64,000 nucleotides of DNA from Sinonovacula constricta (lineage: Eukaryota > Mollusca > Bivalvia > Cardiida > Solecurtidae), in assembly GCA_007844125.1 (NCBI GenBank), contig CM017567.1:30233564-30297563 (forward strand). The letters run 5' to 3'. Position numbers and translations under genes: made by a program. Below, piece by piece: positions 22,691 to 34,734 of this stretch; position 1 is the first letter of the stretch, and the number at the start of each line of letters is the position of its first letter. The notes below the pieces were generated by a model that was given only the letters and a program-made list of their open reading frames with translations, was not told the origin of the DNA and did not search any database.

Positions 22691-24064
22691 ACCAGACTGA
22701 AGTATTTTAATATTTTTTAAATAGAGAACCTTTAATTAAAGATATTTGACCACAATTCGTCAAATTTTATTTTTTATTTTCGCCCAGAAAAGCGGTACGT
22801 TTTAAGAGATGGCTAATCGTGTATTTAAACATATCCGAGGTCGCTAGACTATAATTATGTGAGAATCGAAGGAGTTCCAACGCTTTCAACCTTTTTTTGA
22901 TGCTGCGGTAATAAGAAAAACAACAAAAACTAGTACATATCGGAACTGCGCATGCCTGAATTTACGTCATTTGTGTACGTAAGCAATAAACAGTTCATTA
23001 AAGTACGGAGGTTTAATGTGTCCTGTACCTATACCAAATATGTGGCCAAACCTTTAGTTTTAACATATTTTTTTCAAATGTCTTAAAGATTATAACATAC
23101 CAGACACAAAACACATGGAATAGGATTGAAACGAAAGCTAAAGCTTATCGTGTTTCTCCCTCAACTCAAACATGTACATTTATGCCAACACACTGATATA
23201 ACATTAGAAAAGTAGCCTATTGGAAAATAATATCAAATCAAAATATTAAGCAAACTAATTAGAAGTATTTGATTTAACATAAAAAATATTAATTTAAATT
23301 GGTGGCAACAAGAGAAGGAAAGAGCTTTAAGCATCTGACAAATATGGAAGAGGACTGGGTATGCAAAACAAACAGATAAACTATGCAAACATAATTTATT
23401 TATAAAAGATCTACGTTACTTAACGTCTATATCACTCTTTGACAAACAATTTTGGTGAGTTTCTATGTTTCCATCAGTCACGTGGTCAGCCACGATCACG
23501 TAGCTTTAAAACTACGCTATAATTTATGACGTCAAAAATAATGAAGAAATCTGTTGTTGAAGTTGGTCATCTACTTGCCAATGGCAGTCAATCTATAAGA
23601 GAAAAATAGACTAACTATAGTACTATAAAGCGAATTTGTCTATAGCTAATTTACATGTATAATTTAATTGATGCCTTGGCCAATACCTGTGACGCCTTTA
23701 AGAAACAACGATGTTGCAACGAATCTATATTAAAGCGTTACTATGTTAAGATGTATTTTGCTTATGAAACAAAATGGCTCCCATATGTCGAAATATTAAT
23801 TTGAAAAACTAAGTGGATATTCTTCACAAATATTTCAAAAGAGATAAAGTGTAATAATGTAGTCGTTAACAGAGGAAATTAATGTAAACAAGTTTTAAAG
23901 CTCACTCAAACAACATAAATAATAATGCATGAATATCGTCCCACCAGCATGCACTTTTGTACTAAGTCAACAAAATATAGTTCTACATCACTACGCCATG
24001 CTTGTCTGCCATTTTTGTGACATCACAACTGACAACATTCATTTGAGTGTCCCAAATAAAGCAT

Positions 24065-24070
24065 TTTATT
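24065..24070 (-). terminator. Candidate polyadenylation signal AATAAA, long isoform
   Basis: The minus strand reads AATAAA about 174 nt after the stop codon at 24244-24246. Confidence 0.5.
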
Positions 24071-24243
24071 AATAAGTGTGTTTCAATTTTGCATAAAGCT
24101 TTGCTCTTCGCTACAGAGTTAATAAATACTCATTTCCGGTTAGTGAAAATGCTGCTTCCTGTTCGCACAAAAATATACTCCTTTTGTCACCAATATTACT
24201 AACATTCACAAATGTTTATACAAAATGCACAAAAAGCAAAATT

Positions 24244-24904
24244 CTATTTAAGGGGTGATGATGGTGAAGGACTCAGTCCTGCTTGAGCTGCCTGTCTTTG
24301 CGCCCTCATTTGTTCGCCCATTGCCTTCATTGCTGCAACGAATTCCGGAGGTGGACCAGGAAGTGTCGGATTTACGGACGCCGTGCTTCCAGGAACCGTA
24401 GTAGCCGGGTCTTGAGCAGGGGTCAAAGTAGGGTTAGCTGATGGACTTGGGATCATCGGCGATTGCTGCACAATTGGCTGCTGCTGTTGGTTTTGTTGTT
24501 GCTGCTGCATCAACTGTTGAAGCTGTTGTGGTGTTGGAGTTGGTTGCTGACCTTGGCGAAGTTGCTGTATTTGCTGAGAAGTGAGCATTGGCATAGGTGG
24601 GCGTGGTCGCGGCATCATTTGCTGCATCTGCTGAATATTCATAGACGGTGCTTGTCCTGGAAGCGCCAGTTGAGTGGCTTGAGAACCGGGGAAGCCAGCG
24701 GGCAACTGCGGGTAGGAGATTTGTGGAGGAAACTGCGGTACTGGAGGTTGTGGCTCCGGCTGGGCGGAGTTTTGTAACAATAAGGCCATCATTGCCGGGC
24801 TCATAGCATTACCGCCTCCTTGCTGCATTGCACGCATCATCATCATTGTTTGCATCATATCTGGTTGTTGTTGCTGCTGCTGTTGCTGCTGCTGGGAAAT
24901 GCCC
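24244..24904 (-). CDS. Secreted Met/Gln/Gly-rich protein, terminal exon (exon 5)
   Basis: The acceptor CTCCTGCAG ends just before 24904. One base completes the phase-2 codon from exon 4, and 219 residues follow to TAG. The exon opens with a Q10 run, then MMMMRAM and NAMSPAMMALLL (Met-rich), a Pro/Gln-rich centre (QPEPQPPVPQFPP), several QQ-rich stretches and a Pro/Ser/Thr-rich tail ending SSPLK. It has no cysteine in the spliced part. Apparent N-terminal codons further upstream in the same frame belong to the intron. It is probably disordered. Composition resembles shell-matrix, periostracal or adhesive proteins, but no family was recognised. Confidence 0.75.
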
Positions 24905-26569
24905 CTGCAGGAGACAATAGCATGCTGTGAGATCGCCGCATCACCTCGACCCATTGCAAGACATTTCAGAATTCCAGTCAAGGATTGATAGAAATAAATA
25001 GAAACAAATCTAGTTAAAAATAATAAGTTCTCAAACGAAAACTTAATAGTGGATACTCATAGAAAGTTTCTTCTTAATTTGCTTCTAAGTAGTACGGACA
25101 GCAAGGGATTTGTTAGAGAAAAAAAGGATTTTGCTTGTTAAGCACTGCCGTAATTATAAAGCTTTGCATAGGCCAAATTGCACTTTTATCTAGACTTGCG
25201 CAGGAAGAGTTATGGCTTTCCTAACTTGTAGCTGACATTATTTATACAGCATTTACCAGGATAATGTCAGTATTATGCAAATGCCTAGAAAAAAATATTA
25301 AAGAAAAATGTTAAGGGTTTGACTAGTGTTTATATGAGCCTTGTTGTTTTTAAGAAATGAACCACATTAACTGTGGAAATAGTCTTACAAGGAGGTATGT
25401 ATCATATGTCAAATGTATATATGTTATTTGAAATAATCATTGAAACTTTAAAAAAAATACTGCATCATATATACTTATTTCGTGTTTTACATGAAAATTT
25501 ATAAGGCTTGGGCTGAATGAAACTTTCAGATTGTGTAGAGCTATATGTTTGCAATGGGTCTTTTGGAAGCCATAGTAGTACAGGCTTCAAGCAAATGAAA
25601 AGCGGTTAGTAATATTGGCTACTTGCTCTAGCTACTTCTCTTAGTAATGTCTGTTATTAAGTTTCTAACTTAAGAAACAGCAACAGTAGTATTTAAATAC
25701 ATTTACAAATAAAGCAAAACAAGTTTTACTAGTATAAATGTTACTATAGCACGAGCCCTAAATTCATTTAAGCTTTCAGTTATTTCCAATTTTAGTTCTT
25801 AATAGTCACATAATTAAAATCAATTATATTGATTAATACAATACTTAATATTAACTGCCAATATGAATATTTTTTGTCAAACAGTAATTAAATTTAAGCG
25901 TGGAATAAAAGCGACCTGGTCACAGTTTTAAGTCACAGAAACAAGTTTTATATGCATTAAATTAATGCGCCAATATCTATCCAGTCAGCGTATTGTTTAT
26001 GTCTGACGTATGCACATTTATTACCATGGGCTTGTTTCTGCAATATACTGGGATGTTAGGCTTAATACGCCTAAAAAGTTGAAACGCGGCGGCGTTCAAG
26101 GGGATATACTAGTATATTTGTGAAAGATTCTTTTTTTATCAACATTTGTTGTGCTCTTTTAACAAAACTTTCAAAAATGCAAATTTAGTGACCAAGTCGC
26201 TAGAGCATGCTTAAGACTACTTGTAATGCTACTATGGATACTATTGCTAAGACAAAAGTCCAAAACTAAGTTTAGCAAGCTTTCTAAGTTCTTTCTTCGG
26301 AAGGTCATTCGAAGCCATCACGCATATTAAATACTAATGTGTGTTAAATTTGGTTCTTTTTCTTATAAAACATCAAATATGCTTAAGACAATCGTCAAGA
26401 AAGTTTAATTAAAAATGTAATTTGTACTTTCTAAGTATGTTAAGATAAGTCAGAGGTAAAAACTTTTGATTTACCAGACTTTGTGTTTACGTGAAAAAGC
26501 TTCAATGAACCTTCCAATCGGGCTACAACCAACCCCTCTTTTGTTTCCAAGGCAACAATGTCTACTTAC
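24905..26569 (-). other. Intron 4 of the secreted Met/Gln/Gly-rich gene
   Basis: GTAAGT donor and CTGCAG acceptor on the minus strand, phase 2 at both sides. AT-rich with no recognised repeat. Confidence 0.65.
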
Positions 26570-26763
26570 CCTGGCATTCCACCACTCATATGCATCATCT
26601 GCATCATGGCACGCTGGCTCGCGTCCATCCTACATCTTGGGCATCCTCGACACATATAGAAGCTCTCCGGAGTGAAGGGGATTTCGGTGGACTCGCAAAG
26701 TGCGAGCTGGCAATTGGATGGTCGGGGACACATCATCATCTGCATCATTGGTCTGACTCCCGG
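26570..26763 (-). CDS. Secreted Met/Gln/Gly-rich protein, exon 4 (six-cysteine module)
   Basis: The exon follows a pyrimidine-rich CTCTTTTAG acceptor and ends at a GTAAGT donor: 64 codons plus two bases. It encodes a Met-rich start (PMMQMMM), then six cysteines spaced C-x5-C-x4-C-x14-C-x2-C-x2-C within 33 residues (CPRPSNCQLALC ... CRGCPRC), then another Met-rich stretch (MMQMMHM). All cysteines of this part of the protein sit in one exon, which suggests a self-contained disulfide module. It is not clearly a named domain. Confidence 0.75.
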
Positions 26764-27227
26764 CTAAAAGAGGAAATGACGTAGATAATGGTTATTTTTA
26801 ATAATATTTACATGAGACTCAGTGTGTGTGTGTGGGGGGGGGGGGGGGGGGTTCCACTAAATCTAACCTTGTAATCTACGGGAAAAAAACGTATATTTCA
26901 GTGGGAGGACTTGGCGAATGAAACATTTTTATCAATTTAAGAACCCCCTGTGTTGTAGTGTCAGGGTGTTTTGACCGACAGTTCCAAATTCCAAGAAACT
27001 GCTTAAAACAGTTAACTATGCTGCAGAGACAGATTTACACCGCTGAAGAAATATGTTTGGTTTACAATACCAGCCACACATCAATAACAGACAACAAGCA
27101 ACCTGTAGAAAGATCTTTTAAGTCTGCCAGACGTTTTTGGCATCTTTGCGATGCAATTTCTGGCTCAAAGTTTGTATAAAATACTACATTAAACAACAAA
27201 CGAAGACAACAAGCCATCAGAACTTAC
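26764..27227 (-). other. Intron 3 of the secreted gene
   Basis: Phase-0 intron with GTAAGT donor (minus strand). It includes a poly-G/C run near 26836-26850 and a chance open frame on the plus strand. Confidence 0.6.
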
Positions 27228-27349
27228 CATGCCATCTCTTTCCAGCTGGATTCGATCTGTCGGCTGCTGAATGGCGTCCATGATTCTTTGCATGCCTCCA
27301 GCCATTTGTACTGCAGTCCACAACTGGGATTGCTGGGCGGGACTAATTG
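27228..27349 (-). CDS. Secreted Met/Gln/Gly-rich protein, exon 3
   Basis: The exon opens after a CGCGACAG acceptor with two bases completing a phase-1 codon and ends ...RDGM at a strong GTAAGT donor. It encodes 40 residues (ISPAQQSQLWTAVQMAGG..., IQQPTDRIQLERDGM), predicted to be helical and more regular in composition than its neighbours. Its phases fit exon 2 upstream (phase 1) and exon 4 downstream (phase 0). Confidence 0.7.
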
Positions 27350-27713
27350 CTGTCGCGGAGGAAAACAAAATGGCGTTATTTTTTTTACTTTCGGTTTCAA
27401 TAAGTGCAACAATTCTGCGTAACAATGAGAAATATGCCGTTTAAAATTTCAACAAACAGGGACGACCTATTATAGCAGAAGGGTGAAAGTAGCACGGTAC
27501 AGAAAAAAGCGCGAAAAAAATGTCGCACTGTATTTGTTGTGTATATGTATTGCACCGACAGAAGAAGGAAATAAATGCTTTCATTTGATGATGTAAGAAG
27601 AAAAGTAGGTACTGTTTAGTTCAATATTAAATGCATAAAGCTTTTTGCTAATGTCAAAGAAATAGAAGCGCGGAGTTATTTTATTTCGAATTAGCTATCT
27701 TAATTCAACCTAC
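27350..27713 (-). other. Intron 2 of the secreted gene, with early stop and poly(A) signal
   Basis: The inferred donor is GTAGGT, one base off consensus. Reading through it adds RRLN and a TAA at 27700-27702. An AATAAA follows at 27685-27680 on the minus strand, so a retained-intron short transcript is possible. Confidence 0.5.
27680..27685 (-). terminator. Candidate intronic polyadenylation signal AATAAA
   Basis: Lies about 15 nt after the TAA reached by reading through the exon 2 donor. It would end a short isoform of about 179 residues lacking the six-cysteine module. Confidence 0.4.
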
Positions 27714-28190
27714 GATTTCCGGAACTTCCTAGAAGACCTGCCATTGATGATGCCATGCCTTGGTCAGGGCTCTGGTTGTTTCCAGCCGCTCCTGGGGTTG
27801 CTTGTTGTTGCTGCTGTTGCTGCTGTTGCTGTTGTTGCTGTTGTTGGTTGCCTTGCTGGGTCTGTTGTGTAGGATCTGCAGAGGTTTGTGGCTCGTTGTT
27901 GTTCATCAGCATCAACATTGGAAGGATATCGGTCATACCACCGGTGCCACCAAGCCCACCGCTTTGTGACAGTAGCAAAAGTGTAGTGGGGTCAATACCA
28001 CCCCCGGACCCACCGCTTCCACCAGAACCACTGCCTGATCCTGATAAGGCCTGTAGCATCAACATGTCCTGCATGTTCATTCCCTCCATTCCGGGCATTC
28101 CGGGCATCATTGGCATTCCGCCCATTCCGCCCATTCCACCCATTCCGCTCATAGCCAACATGCTGGCGAGGTTGCTTTGCTGGCAGTGCC
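27714..28190 (-). CDS. Secreted Met/Gln/Gly-rich protein, exon 2
   Basis: A strong TTTTTTCAG acceptor precedes G-GHCQQSNLASML. The exon encodes about 158 residues: a Gly/Met repeat segment (GMGGMGGMGG, PMMPGMPGMEGMNMQDM), a Ser/Gly segment (SGSGSGGSGGSGGG), LTTLLLL-type and MLMLMNNN segments, and a polyglutamine tract of about 15 residues. It ends in SMAGLLGSSGN. The inferred donor at 27713 (GTAGGT) gives phase 1, which matches exon 3. If that donor is not used, the protein ends ...RRLN. Low complexity makes orthology hard to assign. Confidence 0.75.
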
Positions 28191-28524
28191 CTGAAAAAAA
28201 TGGTAAAATGCATAAAATTTTAAACAATGTAAATTTTAATAATAACTGTTTAGTCAATCAGGGCTAAGTGTTTCATGATTTATATGTGCCAATCATAGAA
28301 AAACAAACTCAAAGAATTCTCCAACATTTTTATTTGAAAATCGATGAGTATAACGCTTTAATGTTAAAATCACAATTAACAGTTTGTAAAGAAAACAAAT
28401 CACAATCAAATTTCACTTCAATAACTTACTTTGGAAGAAAAGACAAGGACAAACTTTGGGAATGATGATGGTCAAGAACATGAATAGCTGACCGTGCGAC
28501 TAAAGGTCACTAGATATATTTCCT

Positions 28525-29047
28525 TATAGATAGTTTCCACATCAGTGAAAATCCCTTATCTTGGCAGCCATCTTTGATGGGTACTTCAAGGGACTTTTAT
28601 ATGAATTGTATAGAAGGGTAAATTTTATTTTCTTGTAATGTCTTCATTTGTGGTCCGAAAATTAAAAGCTATACACCATTGGAAAGCTCTTGAAATTCAT
28701 ATTTTTAGAATACAATATTTTTACCATTGATAAATGCACACAGAATTAATACACAGAAATAAATAAAACTATTGCCTCATACTTAAAACAAAATGAACAG
28801 TGTATCATTTTCGGTTGTATTTCTTGAACCTTTTAAACTATCAAAATACAGTTTTGTTATTTAAAATGTTTAAAAGCTGTTTAATTTGTTATCAAATTCA
28901 GTCAAATAGACTGAAAAATAAAAACACAGTGGTGAGTTTAATACAGCACATATTTCCCGATTTCGGCCTGCATTAGCTTCTGCCCACAAAGATGGCTGCC
29001 TTAAACTGTCTTATCAGTGTCGATGACATCACATGGAAACTATCTAT
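28525..29047. mobile_element. 523-bp TIR element (TATAGATAGTTTCCA), copy 1
   Basis: It begins TATAGATAGTTTCCA and ends TGGAAACTATCTAT. The whole length is homologous, in opposite orientation, to 48024-48551. Near each end is an AAGATGGCTGCC motif. No open frame is seen; it may duplicate TA. Confidence 0.85.
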
Positions 29048-29692
29048 TGAGATTACGTCACACTTCTCGTCACCGTTGTATTCTTCCGCGAAGGGTTCAT
29101 TCGTAATGTCTTTGTATTGCAATAACTTGAATATTTAGCTATGACATGCTAACACATTAACTTAAACACTTAAAGTAATAAACGCGTCTATTCTGTTTTG
29201 ACATCTATACTTGTTTCTATACTTGCACTACTTTGCCCGGGTATGAAAACTGTACGCTATTGTAAAAAGACTGCATGGTCATTTGAATGTCATTATACGT
29301 GCCGCCGACTTATTTTTGAGACATTTAATTTACAATGCGGAATACTCCTGTCTTTTCTTTTTCGAAAGTGACAGTAATGCCAGTGTGATAAGCGTTTAAG
29401 CAAAAGAAAAATAGCAGTTACTTATGTTCTTAATTACAAAATTCTTCATTTTGAATTTGAGAAGATATACTTCTGTAGTGCATGATTTGTTGAAATATCA
29501 TAAATCAAAAGCCATACTTCTTCTGTTATTCACGCTTATTTCGTCAATCTATAACAGTTCGAAAGAGTATGTGGTTTTAAACCAATGATTAAAAATCTAA
29601 TTCGTCAGTATAGATAAGGAGCTGTTAACATGAATAAAAGAAAACAGACAACAAAGTATTAAACCCTAAAATAAAAATGCTTGCTTTTTGTA

Positions 29693-29762
29693 GGAATAGA
29701 GCTCCGGATTTCTTTGTTTGGCAGTCTCGTGCTCTATTGACTGCGCCACCGAGTCTTGTATG
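29693..29762 (-). repeat. tRNA-like SINE-head fragment
   Basis: The minus strand reads 'gactcggtggcgcagtcaatagagca', an A-box-like motif. The B box is not convincing, so it is a degraded SINE head or tRNA relic rather than a gene. Confidence 0.35.
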
Positions 29763-30367
29763 ACGCTTATCTTGTTTAATTTTATCGTACTTTGTCGCCG
29801 TTTCAATGCTCACATTTAAATTTCAACATGATCTAAGTTAATAATTCAAAGGCCTTAGCTTGCCATCAGTTATCCTAAGTAAATATTATCAAAATGTAGT
29901 CCTTTATCGCGTTGTGTTATATTGTGATGAGGGCCGACTGGGCTGACGAGACTGCTTGTATCAGTTAACCTGGAGTAAAGTCGGGGCCAATGAGAGGTAC
30001 ATCGCTACTGTTTTGGCAGTCTTCTGTGAAAGACAACTAATCACAAATAATTCTTAACTTGGAATTGCTCAAATTATTGATTTTAATTCACAATATATTT
30101 ATTATGTATTTAGCTACATGTCTGTATTTTTGCACGACACACTTACTTCGCTACTTTACGCTTAAAATGACATTAAAACTTCACAAACAAGCCTATTTTT
30201 GTTGATGTGAAAATCATGACTTTGGCTTAAGATTCGATGGAGAATACGGGTCTTAGATCTCGTTAGATATAAAAACTTGATCAGTAAAAATATCAGCACA
30301 TTTATCTTTGTTGTTTTGATGCCGTCATAGTCACAGACATTTTTATTTTCGCAGGGATATATTGCAT

Positions 30368-30472
30368 CATACATTCGAGAGATGACTCGTGAATTGTCCG
30401 AGGCGTTTCGATTGGTGCAAATTCATAATCGGAACGCCTCGGATAATTCACGACCCATCTCTCGGATGTATG
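30368..30472. repeat. Foldback of the CGGAAC family (~46-bp arms)
   Basis: The arms 'catacattcgagagatgac...cgattt' and the inverse, ending 'ctctcggatgtatg', flank a short spacer of about 12 bases. The sequence equals two head-to-head termini of the element at 37.36-37.77 kb. Confidence 0.85.
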
Positions 30473-30973
30473 ACGGGGAAACCCCCCGCGAAAATAAACA
30501 GCGCGTCATCAATTACGTGGGTACATTGATAATATAGACATGCACGTCAATGTTGACGACGTTCCCATCACAGGTGTCTTCATCACAGTCAGCTGTCAAC
30601 TAACCGCGTCATCACCTGTCCACTTTTCCACTATCTTTAGGCATACTAGCGCAGGGGAAAGTGTTTAACTTTTATTATTTGGCATTATTTCTATGAAACA
30701 AATAAAAAAAAGCCGCGCCAGAATTCACGCACACATGTATCGGTTCAAACATCTCATTCTGCTAGTAAAAAAGTCAAATGGTCATGCGGTTTTTATTTAA
30801 ACATATAATGTTTTTATACAAACATGTTTATACTGGGTAGTTGCAATTGTTAATCATACTCTTACAGTTATGCCTATGCAACCGGCTTTCTACAACAAAA
30901 TATCTGTCTGTCTGCCTGCCTGTCTGCCTGTCTGCCTCTCTCCCCCCCACCCCTCTTTTCCTCTCTGTCTTTC

Positions 30974-30976
30974 TCC

Positions 30977-31048
<72 letters not shown>

Positions 31049-31255
31049 GTTCTCTCGCCTCTCGCCCTCTCTCTCCTTCATTTATGTTAGTTACAATGTT
31101 TGCTTATGTGTAATACATTCTCCGTCAGTATTGTTTGTTTGCCTTATTCCGGATTGAGGCGGTGAGAATGTAATAACTCATAGACCATCGTGCCTTAGTC
31201 ATAAAACAGGACATATTATTGGAGGTCTAAGATGCCGACAACTAATCAAAACATA
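30974..31255. repeat. CT array with duplicated flank, copy 1
   Basis: A (CT)n array of about 65 bp is followed by about 170 bp (ttatgttagttacaatgtttg ... atgccgacaactaatcaaaa) that recurs at 33.60-33.77 kb after another CT array. Confidence 0.9.
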
Positions 31256-33485
31256 TGTGTGTTGAGGAATTTTGAAAGTAGTTTCAAAATCAAAGTTTCA
31301 AATCAGCTGAAAACTGAGTTGCGAAGTATAAGTGACAATTAGAATAAAGATGATTTTTTAAGTAATAAATAAATTAAATTGTGTCAACTAGTAGTTTGTA
31401 TTTTATGTAGATATATGCTTCAAATATAAGGTGTTATTGTTTGATTTGCGTACTTATATGCCTCACGTTAAAAGTGCGGACATACGTTCAATAATTATTG
31501 CTAACTGTTTCAAGTTATCTTAAGTTTTTAGACAGGAACAAAATATTTTTAATTTGAACACTAAGCGTTTAATGTACAAAACCTTTTATGTTTGTCATAT
31601 TACGTTTATAGTGAATGGCCGTGAGAGCCTCTGACAGTGTCATATGAAGTTTCGAAGGCTGCTATAAAAACCTGTTTTAAAAAAAAATAGTTTTGGAATC
31701 AAGATATAATATGCACATTTTAGTTTCATAAGAATTTTTACTCATGTTGTTCATATTTTAATATGTATTACTGTGTGTCCTTTTTCATGCATGATGGACA
31801 TCAGAGCAAAGCATGTCTATTTATGCAATACTCTATTTGTATCATATCTATAATATGATACCATTTTATGCATCGTCGTATACCCACGCTCTACTATTCC
31901 GATTAACTTCATTTGTCGACCAAATACATATTGGTAAATTTTCTATCGTCTTATCGAACTGAATAGAACAAGAATAGGCCAATCATCATTCTGCTTACAA
32001 AATTCATACTCTTCAACGTGGAGATTAGAAGTATAACAATGACGTCGCCATTTTGACAAGTCTGTCGAAACAATAAAAGAATTTTATCATTGGACTGAAA
32101 TCTTCATCGGATTATGAAGCGACCAATTAAATGTCATTTCCAGAAACGGCGGAAATTTACTTAATATCCCATTGGCGATGAATGGAGAGTAACGGAATGG
32201 GCCAGTCGTGAGTGTCCGAAGATGCAGTTTATGTCATATTTGTAATAGTTTGGGTCTCAAATGGACGATTCTTCTCATTTTCTTAATTCTGTTCTACAAT
32301 ATAAATGTGTATCATGTAAATCGTTATGTAATTAATGAAAAATAAAGATATAGGTTATTCAAAACCAAAAAATAATATGTAGTGTGCAGCACATTGACTT
32401 GAAAAAAATTGTTTCATGCCTTGTGTATCCTCTAAACTTTTGACGCTGCAAAACAAAGAGGCTTCGACATGGCCACCATTTTTTGTGTTGTTGCAGCAAA
32501 ACCAAAACAGGCCTACTGTCGTAAAACGCAGTCTGTCGGATCCCGTCATGAATAAAGATATGACTGTCAACGATGGGCATTTCCTGTGCTAAAGGCATGA
32601 TTAATAACGAGTCCTGACAAGCTTTTGTCAGTATGCTGTCAAGCGACGGAGGGAAAACGATACTCATCTAGTCTGGGGATACAGTTGGCCTAAACCGGTG
32701 CACAAATCGTGTGATCTACCACTCGGTATGACGTCAATCGTGCAAACTACATGACGCGTGTTTGTCTTGAATCTGACAGCCGAGTGATTTAGCTCCACGA
32801 TTTCATGAGTAATAATGTAGTTTTGTATATTTTATGTATTTTAAAAGCACAGTAAATCATATCTTTACTTTGTGTAACGTCGCACTTTATTACAAAAGTA
32901 AAGGAGTTGACACAATTTGAAGAAAAGAAAATGCGTTGAATTTTGCATTATTTGGGGTTTAATTAGTCAATACATAGCCATTAAATGTGTGTTATGATTT
33001 ATATTTTTACGATATTAAGACATTTTTCAACAAAACAAAATAGCGTAGAATTTGTCATTTACGAAATAGTTATAATATTAAAATGAAATAATATAAAGAA
33101 TGCATATAAATTACCATTTTTATGGTTTTATGATCACTGAAAATTGTCATAAGCGAAACAACTGATTAAGTGGGGGTCTTTCAAATATGAAGTCATAAAA
33201 TCTCAGACTTCGGCGTCTATCCGAGTATCCGAGTACTCAATTTAGAACGGATACTCGAGTAATACAAATGCATAGTTGTATAAATGCCAACTATTGGCAT
33301 ATTAAGAGAAGTTTCAATATCTAATACCGACAATCATTCAAGACACATATAAAAAGAGAATTGCTGCATTTTGAGTGTTTGTTAAGAGAAAATGCCTCTT
33401 CTAATAGAGACAGACTATCAAAAATACTTATCTCGTCATATATGTAGAGTAATGTTGTATGTTTAATTGTTTGTTTATGTGTGCT

Positions 33486-33486
<1 letters not shown>

Positions 33487-33554
<68 letters not shown>

Positions 33555-33772
33555 CTCTCTCTCTTTCTCTCTCTCTCTATCTATCTCTATCTATCTCCCT
33601 TATTTATGTTTGTTACAATGTTTGTTTATGTGTAATATATTCTCCGTCATTATTGTTTGTTTGTCTTATCCCGGACTGAGGCGAAATAACTCATAGACCA
33701 TCGTGCCTTAGTCATAAAACAGGACATATTATTGGTGGCCTAAGATGCCGACAACTAATCAAAATATATGTA
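33487..33772. repeat. CT array with duplicated flank, copy 2
   Basis: A (TC)n array of about 110 bp plus a flank about 90% alike to copy 1, in the same orientation 2.5 kb away. This suggests a duplicated repeat unit carrying its own microsatellite. Confidence 0.9.
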
Positions 33773-34105
33773 CGTCAAACGCAGGTGCTGCTTGGGAGTA
33801 GTGAAGTCAACCGAAAAGGCCGAGCAAGTATTGCACATTATCATAATTATTATTGTCACATCATTATGTGCATGTTTGTGCCGCATCTCGAGAGAGGTTA
33901 AGTCCACATTCTATCCTCTTTGCACTGGTATGGAGTTCTGTAAAACAGAGTGAGTTGTGCCACGCATAGCAATTTAGCGATTGTGTACGAAATCATTGTT
34001 CAAGGTCATTCGGGCTCTGCCGCGAGTCAATATTGGTCGGTTGAGGCAAGAGTACTGAAGATAGTAAAACTGCAAGATCATTCTGATCAACGATCAGTGA
34101 ACATT

Positions 34106-34586
34106 TTAAAGGTGGTATCCGAAAGTTTGTATGCATCAAATAAACGTAAATTTACTGTTTCTGGGAATTTAGGCATAATTTTTGCTCATTCTATATATTC
34201 ATACTTTAGTCTAATTAAATACGATTTTCAACACTACCTATATTATAAGCTTCTATATAATGTGCCAAAAGGCACTCTAAATATTCATTCTTTCCAAATC
34301 TATAAATATGCACGATAGAGATCTCTGCTTAAAACAGAACGGACTACACGGATGACGATATAACTCGTTCTCAATAGTAAGTTGTCACGTGGTTTTCTTA
34401 GTTAAAAATAGCGATCTCTGCAGCTTGTCTCAGAGAGGAAATACCTGTGTCGTGTGTAGATCTATGCTTCGCTGTTCAAAAAGACCAAAGGCACAACATT
34501 TTGCGGGATCTTTTCAGGTAAAATTGACTGAATTGGTCATTTGACAAAAAAATCTTTGGTCCAAAATGTCGGATACCACGTTTCAA
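34106..34586. mobile_element. MITE copy D (GGTGGTATCCGACAG family)
   Basis: TTAAAGGTGGTATCCGAAAG at the left and TGTCGGATACCACGTTTCAA at the right, with family-specific interior. It includes a TCACGTGG site near 34385. Confidence 0.8.
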
Positions 34587-34734
34587 ACATCGCCTTTTCT
34601 GCAAATGTATTGAGATAACTCAAGTAAATCTGTATCTCTTATTTACTGCTTTTCTTCTTGGTATGTTTGCTTGTTTGTTTGCTGTTTGTTTCTTTTGTTG
34701 TTGTGGTTGTTGTTGTTTTGTTTTGGTACATAGC

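Larger units (their letters stand above)
21891..24243. other. Intergenic sequence downstream of the secreted Met/Gln/Gly-rich gene
   Basis: Contains a partial GGTGGTATCC MITE in reverse orientation from about 22445 (ggtggtatccaacag...). A candidate poly(A) signal for the minus-strand gene lies at 24065-24070. No exon was recognised. Confidence 0.45.

Noticed and set aside
24463..24777. Leu/Trp-rich plus-strand frame over exon 5 of the secreted gene
   Set aside because: It is the antisense shadow of the Gln/Pro/Met-rich exon; CAG runs read as Leu codons on the other strand.
26836..26850. Poly-G run as a G-quadruplex regulatory site
   Set aside because: A single homopolymer beside a GT repeat, not a conserved multi-tract motif. 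It may also be a sequencing-prone tract.
27755..28267. Cys/Pro-rich plus-strand frame with a poly-Cys run
   Set aside because: Antisense of the polyglutamine and Gly/Met exon on the minus strand. Splice sites and phases support the minus strand.
30841..31157. Ser/Leu-repeat frames and the Glu/Arg-repeat antisense frame
   Set aside because: Direct translation of a CT/GA microsatellite.
32359..32667. 102-codon minus-strand frame in intron 1 of the secreted gene
   Set aside because: The first half looks somewhat protein-like, but there is no partner exon, clear donor or known family. Left as chance without transcript data.
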